Part shown: in pieces, positions 28,359 through 36,482 of the stretch
Numbering within the stretch: position 1 is the stretch's first letter
Layout of the letters: each line of letters starts with the position of its first letter
Source of the DNA: Pontibacter rufus
GTDB taxonomy: Bacteria > Bacteroidota > Bacteroidia > Cytophagales > Hymenobacteraceae
Assembly: GCF_015694705.1 (NCBI RefSeq)
Contig: NZ_JADQDR010000001.1
Span: 744,001 to 808,000 of the forward strand
Length of the DNA stretch: 64,000 bases
Direction: 5' to 3'
Notes under the pieces: generated by a model
The model's database searches: none
Seen by the model: the letters and a program-made list of their open reading frames with translations, nothing else
What the model was told of the DNA's origin: nothing
Translations under genes and position numbers: made by a program

Positions 28359-29336
28359 ATGATCACAGCAGTTGCCACAAGAGGAGAAGTAATTCGATGG
28401 ATGGAGGATTTCGTGAGTGAAAAAATCTCTGAGTTCCTGAAATCTGTAGAAGACAGCTGGCAGCCCGCTGATTTGCTGCCGGATGCTACGCTGGAAGGTT
28501 TTCTGGATGAAATAAAACAGCTACGTGAACGGGCGCAGGATTTAAGCTATGACCTGTTGGCAGTGCTGGTAGGCGATACCATTACCGAAGAGGCGCTGCC
28601 TACTTACGAGAGCTGGCTAATGACTATTGACGGTTTGCCACAAAATCCGAGCGGGCCCTGGATGACCTGGAACCGCGCCTGGACAGCCGAGGAAAACCGT
28701 CATGGTGATGCCCTGAACCGGTATTTATACTTGTCCGGCCGCATTAATATGCGCGAGATGGAAGCTTCTACGCAATACCTGATTGCTGATGGGTTTGACC
28801 TGCAGACGGATAATGACCCATACCGCTCGTTTGTGTATACCAGTTTCCAGGAGACTGCCACCAATATTTCGCACCGACGTGTGGCGCAGATAGCCAAAAA
28901 GCAGGGCGATAATATGCTGGCAAAATTATGCGGACACGTCGCCTCGGACGAAGCCCGGCATGCCAAAGCATATAAGTCGTTTGTAGGTAAAATATTTGAA
29001 GCTGACCCCAACGAAATGATGCTGGCTTTTGAAGATATGATGCGCAAGAAAATTGTGATGCCGGCACACTACATGCGCGAGCTGGGTGTGGAAATAGGCA
29101 GAACGTTCGGGCACTTTACGGATGCGGCACAGCGCATTGGCGTGTATACTGCTGCCGACTATACCGGCATATTGGAAGAGCTGATTGACGAATGGAAAAT
29201 AGAAGCGCTGACCGGGCTGAACGGTGCCGGAGAGCGTGCCCGCGATTATGTGATGGCACTCCCCAACAGGTTAAAGCGTGTGGCAGAACGCATGAAGGCA
29301 CCAACGCTGGAGTACAAATTCCGCTGGATAAACTAA
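28359..29336 (+). CDS. Acyl-[acyl-carrier-protein] desaturase
   Basis: This soluble di-iron desaturase introduces a cis double bond into saturated acyl-ACP using O2 and ferredoxin. It has 325 residues. The two iron motifs are EENRHG (111-116; Glu112, His115) and DEARH (197-201; Glu198, His201), with additional ligands Glu165 and His172 in FQETATNISH. Length and motifs match the plant/actinobacterial FA_desaturase_2 family. It makes monounsaturated fatty acids for membrane fluidity. It is monocistronic, closed by a very strong terminator. Confidence 0.95.
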   Translation: MITAVATRGEVIRWMEDFVSEKISEFLKSVEDSWQPADLLPDATLEGFLDEIKQLRERAQDLSYDLLAVLVGDTITEEALPTYESWLMTIDGLPQNPSGPWMTWNRAWTAEENRHGDALNRYLYLSGRINMREMEASTQYLIADGFDLQTDNDPYRSFVYTSFQETATNISHRRVAQIAKKQGDNMLAKLCGHVASDEARHAKAYKSFVGKIFEADPNEMMLAFEDMMRKKIVMPAHYMRELGVEIGRTFGHFTDAAQRIGVYTAADYTGILEELIDEWKIEALTGLNGAGERARDYVMALPNRLKRVAERMKAPTLEYKFRWIN

Positions 29337-29356
29337 GAACCAAAGTATAAAATAAG

Positions 29357-29395
29357 AATGGGTGAGTTGTGGGAACAGCTCACCCATTTTTATTT
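29357..29395 (+). terminator. Strong Rho-independent terminator after the desaturase
   Basis: A 14-bp stem (29357-29370 with 29375-29388, one G-T wobble) closed by the tetraloop GGGA is followed by TTTTTATTTT. Confidence 0.92.
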
Positions 29396-29782
29396 TATGA
29401 CCTGGCACGGCCGGTTAATTCCTGCGCTTACGCGTCTTTGTCTGAACCTTTGATTAAGCGTGGGGTAGAGGATTACCGGGTTGCTTATACTTTAGCTCTC
29501 TGAGCTGTTGCGAGCAGGCAGCCTTATCACGTTCCGCCGGGTTCGGCGGGAATATTGGTTCCCCTCAATTTTAATAGTTCTGCCGCTGCACACAATTACT
29601 ACTTCATGCCATATCGCTTTCGTGGGTTAGCACGTTTAAAGTTGGTGGGGTTTGTATTGTAGCGCGCACTTCTCAGGAATGTTTGCCGCCCTGTCCGCCT
29701 GGTTAAACATACTTGTTTTTATTGTTGCGCAGAACAGAACATTGCAACCGCACATCTTGTTATAACATCTAAATAGGTACAT
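29396..29782. other. 387-bp intergenic region
   Basis: No ORF of note. Around 29437-29480 the text TTTGTCTGAACCTTTGATT resembles a GTCTGAAnCnnGATT intergenic word that I recall from Bacteroidota genomes, but the copy is degenerate and I cannot confirm it. A short inverted pair (CCGCC/GGCGG) occurs at ~29536. Confidence 0.35.
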
Positions 29783-30883
29783 ATGGCTTTAGGATATAGA
29801 TTTACAGATTACGTGCCGCCGCAGGACGACAAGCCGGGTTTCGAGTCGCTGCTGAAGATATTTCTGCAGCTGGTTACTATTTCCTCCGGCGATGTGGGAG
29901 AAGCACTTGCCTGGCTTAGTTCGCTCGATAAACAGTATAACTTAACCGGCGACGAATACGGCATCGGGGATTTTATTGAAGACCTCAAAAAGAAAGGCTA
30001 TCTGGATGAAAATCCGCAGGAAAAAGGCAGCTTTTCGCTGACTGCCAAGAGCGAGCAGGGTATTCGCAAAAGTGCTTTGGAGGAGATTTTCGGTAAGCTG
30101 AAGAAGGGCGGCAAAGGCAGCCATACGTCGCCGCATACCGGCACCGGCGACGAGGCTAGCACCGACCGCCGCGAGTACCGTTTCGGCGATGCGCTGGAGC
30201 AAATCTCGATGACCGAATCGCTGCGCAACGCCCAGATAAACCACGGTATCGGCGACCTGCGCCTCACAGAGCAGGACCTGGAAGTAACCGAAACCGAGCA
30301 CAAAACCCAGGCAGCCACTGTGCTGATGATAGACATTTCGCACTCCATGATTCTGTACGGTGAAGATCGCATTACGCCTGCCAAAAAAGTAGCCATGGCG
30401 CTGGCCGAGCTCATCAAACAAAAATACCCGAAAGACTCTTTGGACGTAATTGTGTTTGGCAACGATGCCTGGCAGATTGAAATAAAAGACCTGCCCTACC
30501 TGAAAGTAGGTCCTTACCACACCAACACCGTAGCGGGGCTGGAGCTGGCGATGGATATTCTAAGAAAGCGTAAAACGCCCAACAAGCAAATTTTTATGAT
30601 TACGGACGGCAAGCCCACCTGCCTGAAAGAAGGCCTGCACTACTATAAAAACAGCTTCGGCCTGGACCGCAAAGTTGTAAACAAGACCCTGAACCTGGCT
30701 GCCCAGTGCCGCCGCATTAAAATTCCGATTACCACCTTTATGATTGCCTCAGACCCTTACCTGCAGGCTTTCGTAGATGAATTCACGAAAGTGAACAACG
30801 GCCAGGCTTACTACAGCAGCCTGAAAGGCCTGGGTCATTTAGTGTTCCGGGACTACAAACAAAACCGGAAGAAGAATTTTTAA
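29783..30883 (+). CDS. VWA-domain protein of a chelatase-like AAA+/VWA pair
   Basis: The 366-residue protein has a helical N-terminal region with a Gly/Lys/His/Thr linker (KKGGKGSHTSPHTGTGDEAS), then a von Willebrand A domain. Its MIDAS motif DxSxS is MIDISHS (Asp184, Ser186, Ser188), with a supporting Thr in HTNTVAGLELA and Asp in MITDGKPT. This is the architecture of ChlD/BchD, CoxE and ViaA-type partners of AAA+ ATPases. The matching ATPase gene follows after 245 bases. The pair would remodel or insert metal into a client protein; chlorophyll synthesis is not suggested by anything nearby. Confidence 0.9.
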   Translation: MALGYRFTDYVPPQDDKPGFESLLKIFLQLVTISSGDVGEALAWLSSLDKQYNLTGDEYGIGDFIEDLKKKGYLDENPQEKGSFSLTAKSEQGIRKSALEEIFGKLKKGGKGSHTSPHTGTGDEASTDRREYRFGDALEQISMTESLRNAQINHGIGDLRLTEQDLEVTETEHKTQAATVLMIDISHSMILYGEDRITPAKKVAMALAELIKQKYPKDSLDVIVFGNDAWQIEIKDLPYLKVGPYHTNTVAGLELAMDILRKRKTPNKQIFMITDGKPTCLKEGLHYYKNSFGLDRKVVNKTLNLAAQCRRIKIPITTFMIASDPYLQAFVDEFTKVNNGQAYYSSLKGLGHLVFRDYKQNRKKNF

Positions 30884-30898
30884 GCGAGCAGACCTCGC

Positions 30899-30924
30899 CG
30901 TGTGCGCAGCTCCTGCGAATGTCT
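30899..30924 (+). repeat. Dispersed intergenic element, copy 2 (CGTGTGCGCAG family)
   Basis: This begins 16 bases after the VWA stop and is near-identical to 10153-10178, which begins 17 bases after the ilvE stop. It contains the small stem CGCAG/CTGCG. Confidence 0.6.
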
Positions 30925-30990
30925 TAATTGCGACAAAGCAACAGATAAGATATTGCTGATCCGGGCTTGTTAACCCGTGTTTTAAGCATA

Positions 30991-31042
30991 TGGGGATTCG
31001 GAAATCCCCAACAGTAAACTTTCGGATTGGAAAATCCGAAAG
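30991..31042. repeat. Two adjacent perfect hairpins sharing a GGATT/AATCC core
   Basis: Hairpin 1 (30991-31010) is an 8-bp stem TGGGGATT with a 4-base loop. Hairpin 2 (31019-31042) is a 10-bp stem CTTTCGGATT with a 4-base loop. Neither has a T-run. They lie in the leader between the VWA and AAA+ genes and could set the ratio of the two products or be a dispersed repeat. Confidence 0.65.
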
Positions 31043-31128
31043 AGCATAAAAGAGTAGTATTGCATAACTTAAACTAAAATTAAACTCACCCTTCCTGTTT
31101 TTAGGAGGAGGCAGAGGAGGTAACATAC

Positions 31129-32646
31129 ATGAACTACAGAGATATACCAGCCGATAAGCTGCATCAGATAAAAACACTGGGCCAACTGAAAGCCACCGGC
31201 TATGAGCCTGAAACTGTAAAACAGGAACTGCGCCGTAACCTGATTCAGAAACTTCAAAACAAAGAAGAGATTTTCCCGGGCATCTGGGGTTACGAGGAGA
31301 CCGTAATTCCGGACATGCAGCGGGCCATCCTGTCGATGCACCACATTAACCTGCTGGGCCTGCGCGGACAGGCCAAAACCCGTATTGCACGGCAAATGGT
31401 AGACCTGCTGGACGAGTACATTCCGGTAGTGCAGGGCTCCGAACTGAACGACGATCCGCTGCAACCGCTCTCGCGCTACGCCAAAGACCTGGTACACGAG
31501 CATGGCGACGATACCCCCATCAGCTGGATGCACCGCGATGAGCGCTATACCGAAAAACTGGCCACACCCGACGTATCCGTCGCCGATTTAATTGGCGACG
31601 CCGACCCGATAAAAGCAGCTACCATGAAGTTGCCTTACTCCGATGAACGGGTAATTCATTTCGGTTTGATCCCGCGTTCGCATCGGGGCATTTTCGTAAT
31701 TAACGAATTGCCCGATTTGCAGGCGCGCATCCAGGTGGCGCTGTTTAACATCCTGCAGGAAGGCGATATCCAGATACGCGGGTTTAAAGTGCGCATGCCT
31801 TTGGATATACAGTTTGTGTTTACCGCCAACCCCGAAGATTATACCAATCGTGGCTCCATCGTAACGCCGCTCAAAGACCGTATCGATTCCCAGATTATCA
31901 CGCATTATCCGAAGTCGATAGAAACGGGCAAAAAGATTACGCAGCAGGAAGCGCATGTGAAGGAAGAGCAGGAACACCTGGTGAAAACCAACGACCTGAT
32001 TGGCGACCTGATAGAGCAGGTGGCTTTTGAAGCACGCGAAAGCGAGTATGTAGATGCCAAAAGCGGGGTATCGGCACGATTAACTATTTCGGCTTACGAA
32101 AACCTGCTAAGTGCTGCGGAACGCAGGGCGCTGCTCAATGGCGAAAAGTCAACTTACGTGCGCATAGCGGATTTCCTGAATACCATACCTGCCGTGACCG
32201 GTAAGGTAGAATTGGTGTATGAAGGCGAGCAGGAGGGAGCCGGCCACGTGGCGCAGGTGCTCATGGGCAAAGCCATCCGCACGCAGTTCCTGAAATACTT
32301 CCCTGATCCGGACAAAGCCAAGAAAGCGAAGCAGGGCAATCCGTATAAGACTATCACCAACTGGTTCGGCGACGGCCATACTGTTGATATTCTGAGCGAT
32401 GCTTCTGCAACAGCGTATAAAAAAGCCTTGCAGCAGGTACCTGGTTTGGAGGCACTGGTAGAGAAGCAGCAGCCACAGGCCAAAGGTGACGAAAAGCTAT
32501 TTATGATGGAATTTGCGTTGCATGGCCTGGCCGAACACAGCCAGCTCAGCAAGAATCGCCTCAGCACCGGCCTCCAGTTCAAAGACCTGCTCAGCGGCAT
32601 GTTCTCGATGCCTAAATTTGGCGAAGAAGACGAGGAAGATTATTAG
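31129..32646 (+). CDS. AAA+ ATPase, magnesium-chelatase subunit I-like
   Basis: The 505-residue ATPase has a modified Walker A, LLGLRGQAKTRIARQM (about 75-90), then the ChlI/MoxR-like segments GIFVINELPDLQARIQVALFNILQEGDIQIRGFKVRMPLDIQFVFTANPEDYTNRGSIVTPLKDRI. These contain Walker B (FVINELPDL, with Asn-Glu) and sensor 1 (FTANPEDY). It forms a ring that acts with the upstream VWA protein. The C-terminal ~200 residues are helical and ChlI/ChlD-like. This is a pair like RavA-ViaA or the chelatases; the client is unknown. A 16-bp inverted repeat terminates the transcript. Confidence 0.92.
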   Translation: MNYRDIPADKLHQIKTLGQLKATGYEPETVKQELRRNLIQKLQNKEEIFPGIWGYEETVIPDMQRAILSMHHINLLGLRGQAKTRIARQMVDLLDEYIPVVQGSELNDDPLQPLSRYAKDLVHEHGDDTPISWMHRDERYTEKLATPDVSVADLIGDADPIKAATMKLPYSDERVIHFGLIPRSHRGIFVINELPDLQARIQVALFNILQEGDIQIRGFKVRMPLDIQFVFTANPEDYTNRGSIVTPLKDRIDSQIITHYPKSIETGKKITQQEAHVKEEQEHLVKTNDLIGDLIEQVAFEARESEYVDAKSGVSARLTISAYENLLSAAERRALLNGEKSTYVRIADFLNTIPAVTGKVELVYEGEQEGAGHVAQVLMGKAIRTQFLKYFPDPDKAKKAKQGNPYKTITNWFGDGHTVDILSDASATAYKKALQQVPGLEALVEKQQPQAKGDEKLFMMEFALHGLAEHSQLSKNRLSTGLQFKDLLSGMFSMPKFGEEDEEDY

Positions 32647-32647
32647 G

Positions 32648-32682
32648 GAGTTCCGAGTTACGAATTCTGAGTTCCGAGTTGA
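32648..32682 (+). repeat. Degenerate 7-bp tandem array after the AAA+ gene
   Basis: Five contiguous heptads of consensus GAGTTNN (GAGTTCC occurs twice) begin two bases after the stop codon and run up to the terminator. Confidence 0.7.
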
Positions 32683-32686
32683 TGAA

Positions 32687-32727
32687 AAGTATAAAGGCAG
32701 AAATATAGCGCTTCTGCCTTTATACTT
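32687..32727. terminator. Bidirectional terminator built from inverted AAGTATAAA words
   Basis: A 16-bp perfect stem (32687-32702 with 32712-32727) and 9-base loop sit between convergent genes. The outer half of each arm is AAGTATAAA/TTTATACTT, the inner half GGCAGAA. Confidence 0.85.
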
Positions 32728-32734
32728 GTATAGG

Positions 32735-33019
32735 CTACAGGAGCGCTGCCACCATTTGTTCCCATTCCGCTCCCAGCGTCATCTGTGGTCTTTTGCGGGC
32801 GGCACGGCGGTACCAATAGTCTGCATTCCAGGTGTCGCCTTCTTTGCGGTGGAGGTAGGCATGTATCCAGGCAGCATCGCGGTCAGGCAAGTCCTGAATT
32901 AGTTCGTGCGATTTATGCCAGTCGCCCTTCGCATCATACCAAAGTGCCTGCAGGTATACAGAAGCATCCACAGGTGGTGTATTTTCTGAAAGGCTTTGGG
33001 TGAAGGTTGATAAATTCAT
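32735..33019 (-). CDS. Small conserved hypothetical protein
   Basis: The product has 94 residues, helical, rich in Trp and Tyr (VYLQALWYDAKGDWHKSHELIQDLPDRDAAWIHAYLHRKEGDTWNADYWYRRAARKRP). The pattern looks like two TPR-like helix pairs. I recall similar short proteins in Cytophagales without a known function. It is soluble and monocistronic, converging on the AAA+ gene. Confidence 0.78.
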   Translation of the reverse strand: MNLSTFTQSLSENTPPVDASVYLQALWYDAKGDWHKSHELIQDLPDRDAAWIHAYLHRKEGDTWNADYWYRRAARKRPQMTLGAEWEQMVAALL

Positions 33020-33144
33020 AAAAGAGTTGCATAACGTTGAAGTGTTTATGAAGTTGTGGGAATCTACAAAAGCAAAATAGTAATTTAAAGCTGATTGGGT
33101 AATGTTCCGCTACAATTTTATAAACATATTGTTAGCTGCAGTCT

Positions 33145-33795
33145 TTAATTACTCCCAAACTTCTCCTCCAATCCTTTGATTATTAGCATGAGGTCTGCTT
33201 CTAGGGCTTTGGTGCTTGACTCCATATGCATTAGACCTTTTAAGTACTTATCTAAGTTTTGGTATTTATCTTGATAAATAATTAAGTAAACCATTTTCAA
33301 TTTCTTAAACAAGAAATCTTTATTACTTTCCATTTTATTAATAATATCAGCTGTCAACTCGAAAACAGTTGTCGTATAAAGAGCCTTATTGAGTGCACTT
33401 TTTCTAATGAAGTAAGATTTTTGTACACCTTTGTCAAAATTATTTAGGAGTTTACTGGATTCTCTTATGTCGAAATAAATTGAGTCGTTAACCTTCGATA
33501 AGTCTATAAAATTATCCTCAAGCCTATGTATTTGTTCTTGTATATGTTGAAAAAGCTGTTGCTCCTTAATTAGATTGTTTGCTTTTATTTGCTCCTTAAA
33601 AGCCAGGAAAACAAGAATAGCTCCAATTGCATTTATAAATGGAGCAGTAATGCCTCCAATAGTATCGCCAACTTGCCCTGCAGAGCTGAAATCGAAAAAT
33701 TTACTAATAGCGGGTAATTTTAAAAGTGGTGGAATGACTAAAATTATCAAACCAAGAACTATAACTAAATGCCGAACCTTTACGTCAAATTTCAT
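33145..33795 (-). CDS. AT-rich membrane protein, putative phage-abortive-infection-like
   Basis: The 216-residue protein has two N-terminal membrane segments (VRHLVIVLGLIILVIPPLL and GGITAPFINAIGAILVFLAF), followed by KEQIKANNLIKEQQLFQHIQEQIHRLE and a charged helical tail. The layout GxxGDxxGGxxxPxxNxxxxxxxxxxFKEQ resembles the putative phage abortive infection membrane family (putAbiC-like), but similarity is by pattern only. The gene is much more AT-rich than its neighbours and uses AAA/TTA/ATA codons heavily, suggesting recent transfer. It has no partner gene. Confidence 0.7.
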   Translation of the reverse strand: MKFDVKVRHLVIVLGLIILVIPPLLKLPAISKFFDFSSAGQVGDTIGGITAPFINAIGAILVFLAFKEQIKANNLIKEQQLFQHIQEQIHRLEDNFIDLSKVNDSIYFDIRESSKLLNNFDKGVQKSYFIRKSALNKALYTTTVFELTADIINKMESNKDFLFKKLKMVYLIIYQDKYQNLDKYLKGLMHMESSTKALEADLMLIIKGLEEKFGSN

Positions 33796-34018
33796 TTTTG
33801 GATTTCTGCTAACTACCTGCTAACAGGAACTACTCCTGCTAGCTGTACTACAAGCTGAGCAGCATAAGCTCTTCACAAACGTAGGGCTGCTCTCTGCTTC
33901 TCATACCTCAATATAAAGCATTTTAGATTCTTTTCCGCTATTATCTCCCTGTTAGCCAAAGTTTCCATCATTCCTGCCCAGGGTAACCCAATGCGCCCAA
34001 ACAAAGTACCTGTGGTGT

Positions 34019-34747
34019 ATGGAACACATCTCAATCTGGCCGGTACTGGTACTGGCGCTCATACATTTCTTTGGCACCAGTCTCAGGTTCCTGGGCGGAA
34101 CCCCGCGAAGTATCTGGCTGTCGGCAGCGGGCGGCGTGTCTGTGGCCTATGTATTTCTGCACCTTTTTCCGGAACTGAACGAGGGGCAGGAACAGGTAAA
34201 GGAGGTGGTGGCTGCGGGGCCCTTTTTAGAGCACCATGTGTACCTGATGGCGCTGTTCGGCCTGGCGCTGTTTTATGGCCTGGAGCGGGCGGTCGTCACC
34301 AACAAACAGAAGCGGGAAGAACAGGGAAAAGATAATAAACCTTCTGATAAACTGTTCTGGATACACATCGGCTCCTTTGCTGTATACAATGCCCTCATCG
34401 GGTATCTGTTGTTTCAGCGGGAAGAGGGGCCTGTGCGCGTGCTGATCCTCTTTTCTATTGCCATGGCCCTGCACTTTATTGTAAACGACTTTGGCCTGCA
34501 GGAAAAGCACAAAGAACGTTATGTGCGTGTGGGCAGATGGGTGCTGGTGGTGGCGCTGGTAGCCGGTTGGGTCGTAGGATACCTGGTGGCGGTTTCGGAA
34601 GCGGCACTGGCCTTACTGATGGCCTTTATTGCCGGTGGTATTATACTGAACGTACTGAAAGAGGAACTGCCAGAAGAGCGCGAAAGCCGCTACTGGGCCT
34701 TCGCGCTTGGGGCAGCAGCCTATGCTATACTTTTGCTGTCGATATAA
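34019..34747 (+). CDS. ZIP-like polytopic membrane protein
   Basis: The 242-residue protein has about eight hydrophobic segments and a charged loop (TNKQKREEQGKDNKPSDK) in the middle. His residues lie in likely transport helices (GVSVAYVFLHLFPELNEGQ, IHIGSFAVYNALIGY, ALHFIVNDFGLQEKHKERY, AFIAGGIILNVLKEELPEERESR). The HLFPEL...EELPEE pattern resembles ZIP metal permeases, where helices IV-V coordinate Zn2+. A clear ZIP gene follows ~300 bases later. Substrate unknown; degenerate ZIP homologue is my best reading. Confidence 0.7.
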   Translation: MEHISIWPVLVLALIHFFGTSLRFLGGTPRSIWLSAAGGVSVAYVFLHLFPELNEGQEQVKEVVAAGPFLEHHVYLMALFGLALFYGLERAVVTNKQKREEQGKDNKPSDKLFWIHIGSFAVYNALIGYLLFQREEGPVRVLILFSIAMALHFIVNDFGLQEKHKERYVRVGRWVLVVALVAGWVVGYLVAVSEAALALLMAFIAGGIILNVLKEELPEERESRYWAFALGAAAYAILLLSI

Positions 34748-35049
34748 AGATTGCTTTTGGCAGATGTAATGCCAGAGCATCCTCTGCTATAGGTACAGTG
34801 GTAAGCAGCACATGCCCGTGATACGATCCGGCAAGTATAAACATGGTGCGTTCCCAGATCAGGGAGGCCTGCCAGAGCACCTTTACCAGTAAAGGGAAAA
34901 GTATATCCAAAAGCATCCTGCATCAGTGTTTGCCGGCGCAAGGCTGTTTCCCAAAAGTATAGCATCAGGTACAATTCCAGTTCGTGCTGCACCGTTCACC
35001 CCGATCTGCCGTAAGTGTATGCATCCGCAAACAGCAAAAAACTAAAGAT
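34748..35049. other. 302-bp gap, possible decayed gene on the minus strand
   Basis: Two overlapping minus-strand frames (34720-34992 from a GTG, and 34725-34916) have coding-like codon use but resemble nothing I know. If joined by a frameshift near 34910 they would give a ~90-residue hydrophobic protein. I regard a remnant as possible but unproven. AAGTATA words occur near 34834, 34900 and 34955. Confidence 0.25.
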
Positions 35050-35817
35050 ATGATAATTCCGCTTTGGATGCAGGCCGGTTTATGGGGGCTTCTGTCGGGC
35101 TCAGCACTTTTTATTGGGGCGGCTATCGGGTACTTTGTGCCTCTCCGGCAACGTATTATTGCGGCTGTTATGGCTTTTGGCAGCGGTGTTTTGATCTCAG
35201 CGCTGTCCTTTGATTTAGTGGATGAGGCTTATCACAAAGGCGGTTTTATGGCTACCGCATTGGGCTTTCTGGCCGGCGCAACAATTTATACCGGTGCCAA
35301 CTGGTTGCTGGCGCGCCAGGGAGCCAGGCACCGCAAGCGCTCCGGTGACCAGCAGCCTACCGAAGCGCAGGACAATGGAAGCGGCCTGGCTTTAGCTATT
35401 GGTGCCTTGATTGACGGTATCCCGGAGTCGATAGTAATTGGCATCAGCATGATTTCGGGCGGGGTGGTAAGTATGGTTGCAGTGGCGGCTATTTTCCTGT
35501 CAAACCTGCCGGAAGGGCTTTCCAGTTCTGCCGGTATGAAAAAGGCTGGCCGCTCCAAAGTATATGTTTTCGGCGTATGGCTGAGTATCGCACTAATTTC
35601 GGGCATAGCATCGCTGACAGGTTATGCCCTGTTTAGCAGGTTTGCGCCGGAGGTAATAGCGGCTACTACAGCTCTGGCGGCGGGCGCCATACTGGCCATG
35701 CTCTCTGATACCATGATGCCCGAAGCTTACGAGTTCGGCCATAATTTTACGGGCCTTATTACCGTTTCAGGATTCCTGCTGGCCTTTATTCTGAGCCGGC
35801 TGGCTGAGGGGGTGTAA
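35050..35817 (+). CDS. ZIP family metal transporter
   Basis: The 255-residue transporter has eight predicted membrane helices. The ZIP signature is in helix IV-V: ALAIGALIDGIPESIVIGISM and AIFLSNLPEGLSSSAGMKKAG, where the Asp/Glu of DGIPES and NLPEG line the metal site; the usual His of HNxPEG is replaced by Asp/Asn. The loop between helices III and IV is basic (RQGARHRKRSGDQQPTEAQ). The frame opens upstream at 34984 but MIIPLWMQAGLWG (35050) begins the first helix directly. It imports or exports divalent metal; zinc is assumed. Confidence 0.88.
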   Translation: MIIPLWMQAGLWGLLSGSALFIGAAIGYFVPLRQRIIAAVMAFGSGVLISALSFDLVDEAYHKGGFMATALGFLAGATIYTGANWLLARQGARHRKRSGDQQPTEAQDNGSGLALAIGALIDGIPESIVIGISMISGGVVSMVAVAAIFLSNLPEGLSSSAGMKKAGRSKVYVFGVWLSIALISGIASLTGYALFSRFAPEVIAATTALAAGAILAMLSDTMMPEAYEFGHNFTGLITVSGFLLAFILSRLAEGV

Positions 35818-35821
35818 AAGA

Positions 35822-35855
35822 AAAGCCGCGCTGATAGTTTTATCAGCGCGGCTTT
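35822..35855. terminator. Bidirectional terminator (ZIP gene / cyclophilin)
   Basis: A 15-bp perfect stem AAAGCCGCGCTGATA (35822-35836 with 35841-35855) with loop GTTT lies between convergent stops. Confidence 0.9.
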
Positions 35856-35876
35856 GCCTGTTTAGTCTTTACAGGA

Positions 35877-36335
35877 TTATGCTTCGTTCACTACAATCTT
35901 CTCGATCTTGTCGTTAGCCTTAATCTGGTCGATTACGTCAAGCCCCTCTACCACTTTGCCGAAGCAGGTATGATTGCGGTCGAGGTGGGCGGTGTTTTTA
36001 CGGCTGTGGCACACGAAAAACTGGGAGCCGCCGGTATTGCGGCCTGCATGCGCCATGCTCAGCACACCGCGGTCATGATACTGGTTTTCGCCTGTGAGTT
36101 CGCAGTCAATTTTATAACCTGGCCCGCCAGTTCCCGGCACGCCTTTGGCGCCTTCGCGCGAGTTGGGGCAACCGCCCTGGATTACGAAATCAGGAATAAC
36201 ACGGTGAAACGTGAGGCCGTCGTAAAAGCCTTTTTTGGCAAGGTCTATAAAATTCTGTACCGTTTTGGGCGCATCTTTTTCGTAAAATTCTACTTTCATA
36301 ACACCTTTGCCGGTATGGATTTCTGCAGTTTTCAT
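35877..36335 (-). CDS. Peptidyl-prolyl cis-trans isomerase, cyclophilin type
   Basis: The 152-residue cytoplasmic cyclophilin (no signal peptide) has active-site stretches FHRVIPDFVIQGGCPN (Arg of FHRV), MAHAGRNTGGSQFFVCHS and the lid HLDRNHTCFGKVVEG. It speeds proline isomerisation during folding. The position of the usual Trp is taken by His (TAHLD), as in many bacterial cyclophilins. A candidate -7 element (TACTTTTG on the minus strand, 36372-36379) lies ~37 bases upstream of the start. Confidence 0.95.
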   Translation of the reverse strand: MKTAEIHTGKGVMKVEFYEKDAPKTVQNFIDLAKKGFYDGLTFHRVIPDFVIQGGCPNSREGAKGVPGTGGPGYKIDCELTGENQYHDRGVLSMAHAGRNTGGSQFFVCHSRKNTAHLDRNHTCFGKVVEGLDVIDQIKANDKIEKIVVNEA

Positions 36336-36371
36336 TTTAGGTATGGTTTAGCTTAAAAACAATCTATATAA

Positions 36372-36379
36372 CAAAAGTA
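36372..36379 (-). promoter_or_regulatory. Candidate -7 element of the cyclophilin gene
   Basis: The minus strand reads TACTTTTG, matching TAnnTTTG. A TTG lies 22 bases further upstream (36402-36404), slightly longer than the usual 17-20 spacing. Confidence 0.4.
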
Positions 36380-36482
36380 CGCAAATTATAGTTTAAGAAA
36401 CCAACAGGCAGCGATTACGCCAGCCATTGGTGTGCATTTAGCTGCCATAATCATTTATTTAAAACGACCAGAAGTACATACT

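Noticed and set aside
34720..34992. Frameshifted gene between the two ZIP-type genes
   Set aside because: Two frames have gene-like codons, but without any recognisable family this may be chance; recorded only as a low-confidence gap note.
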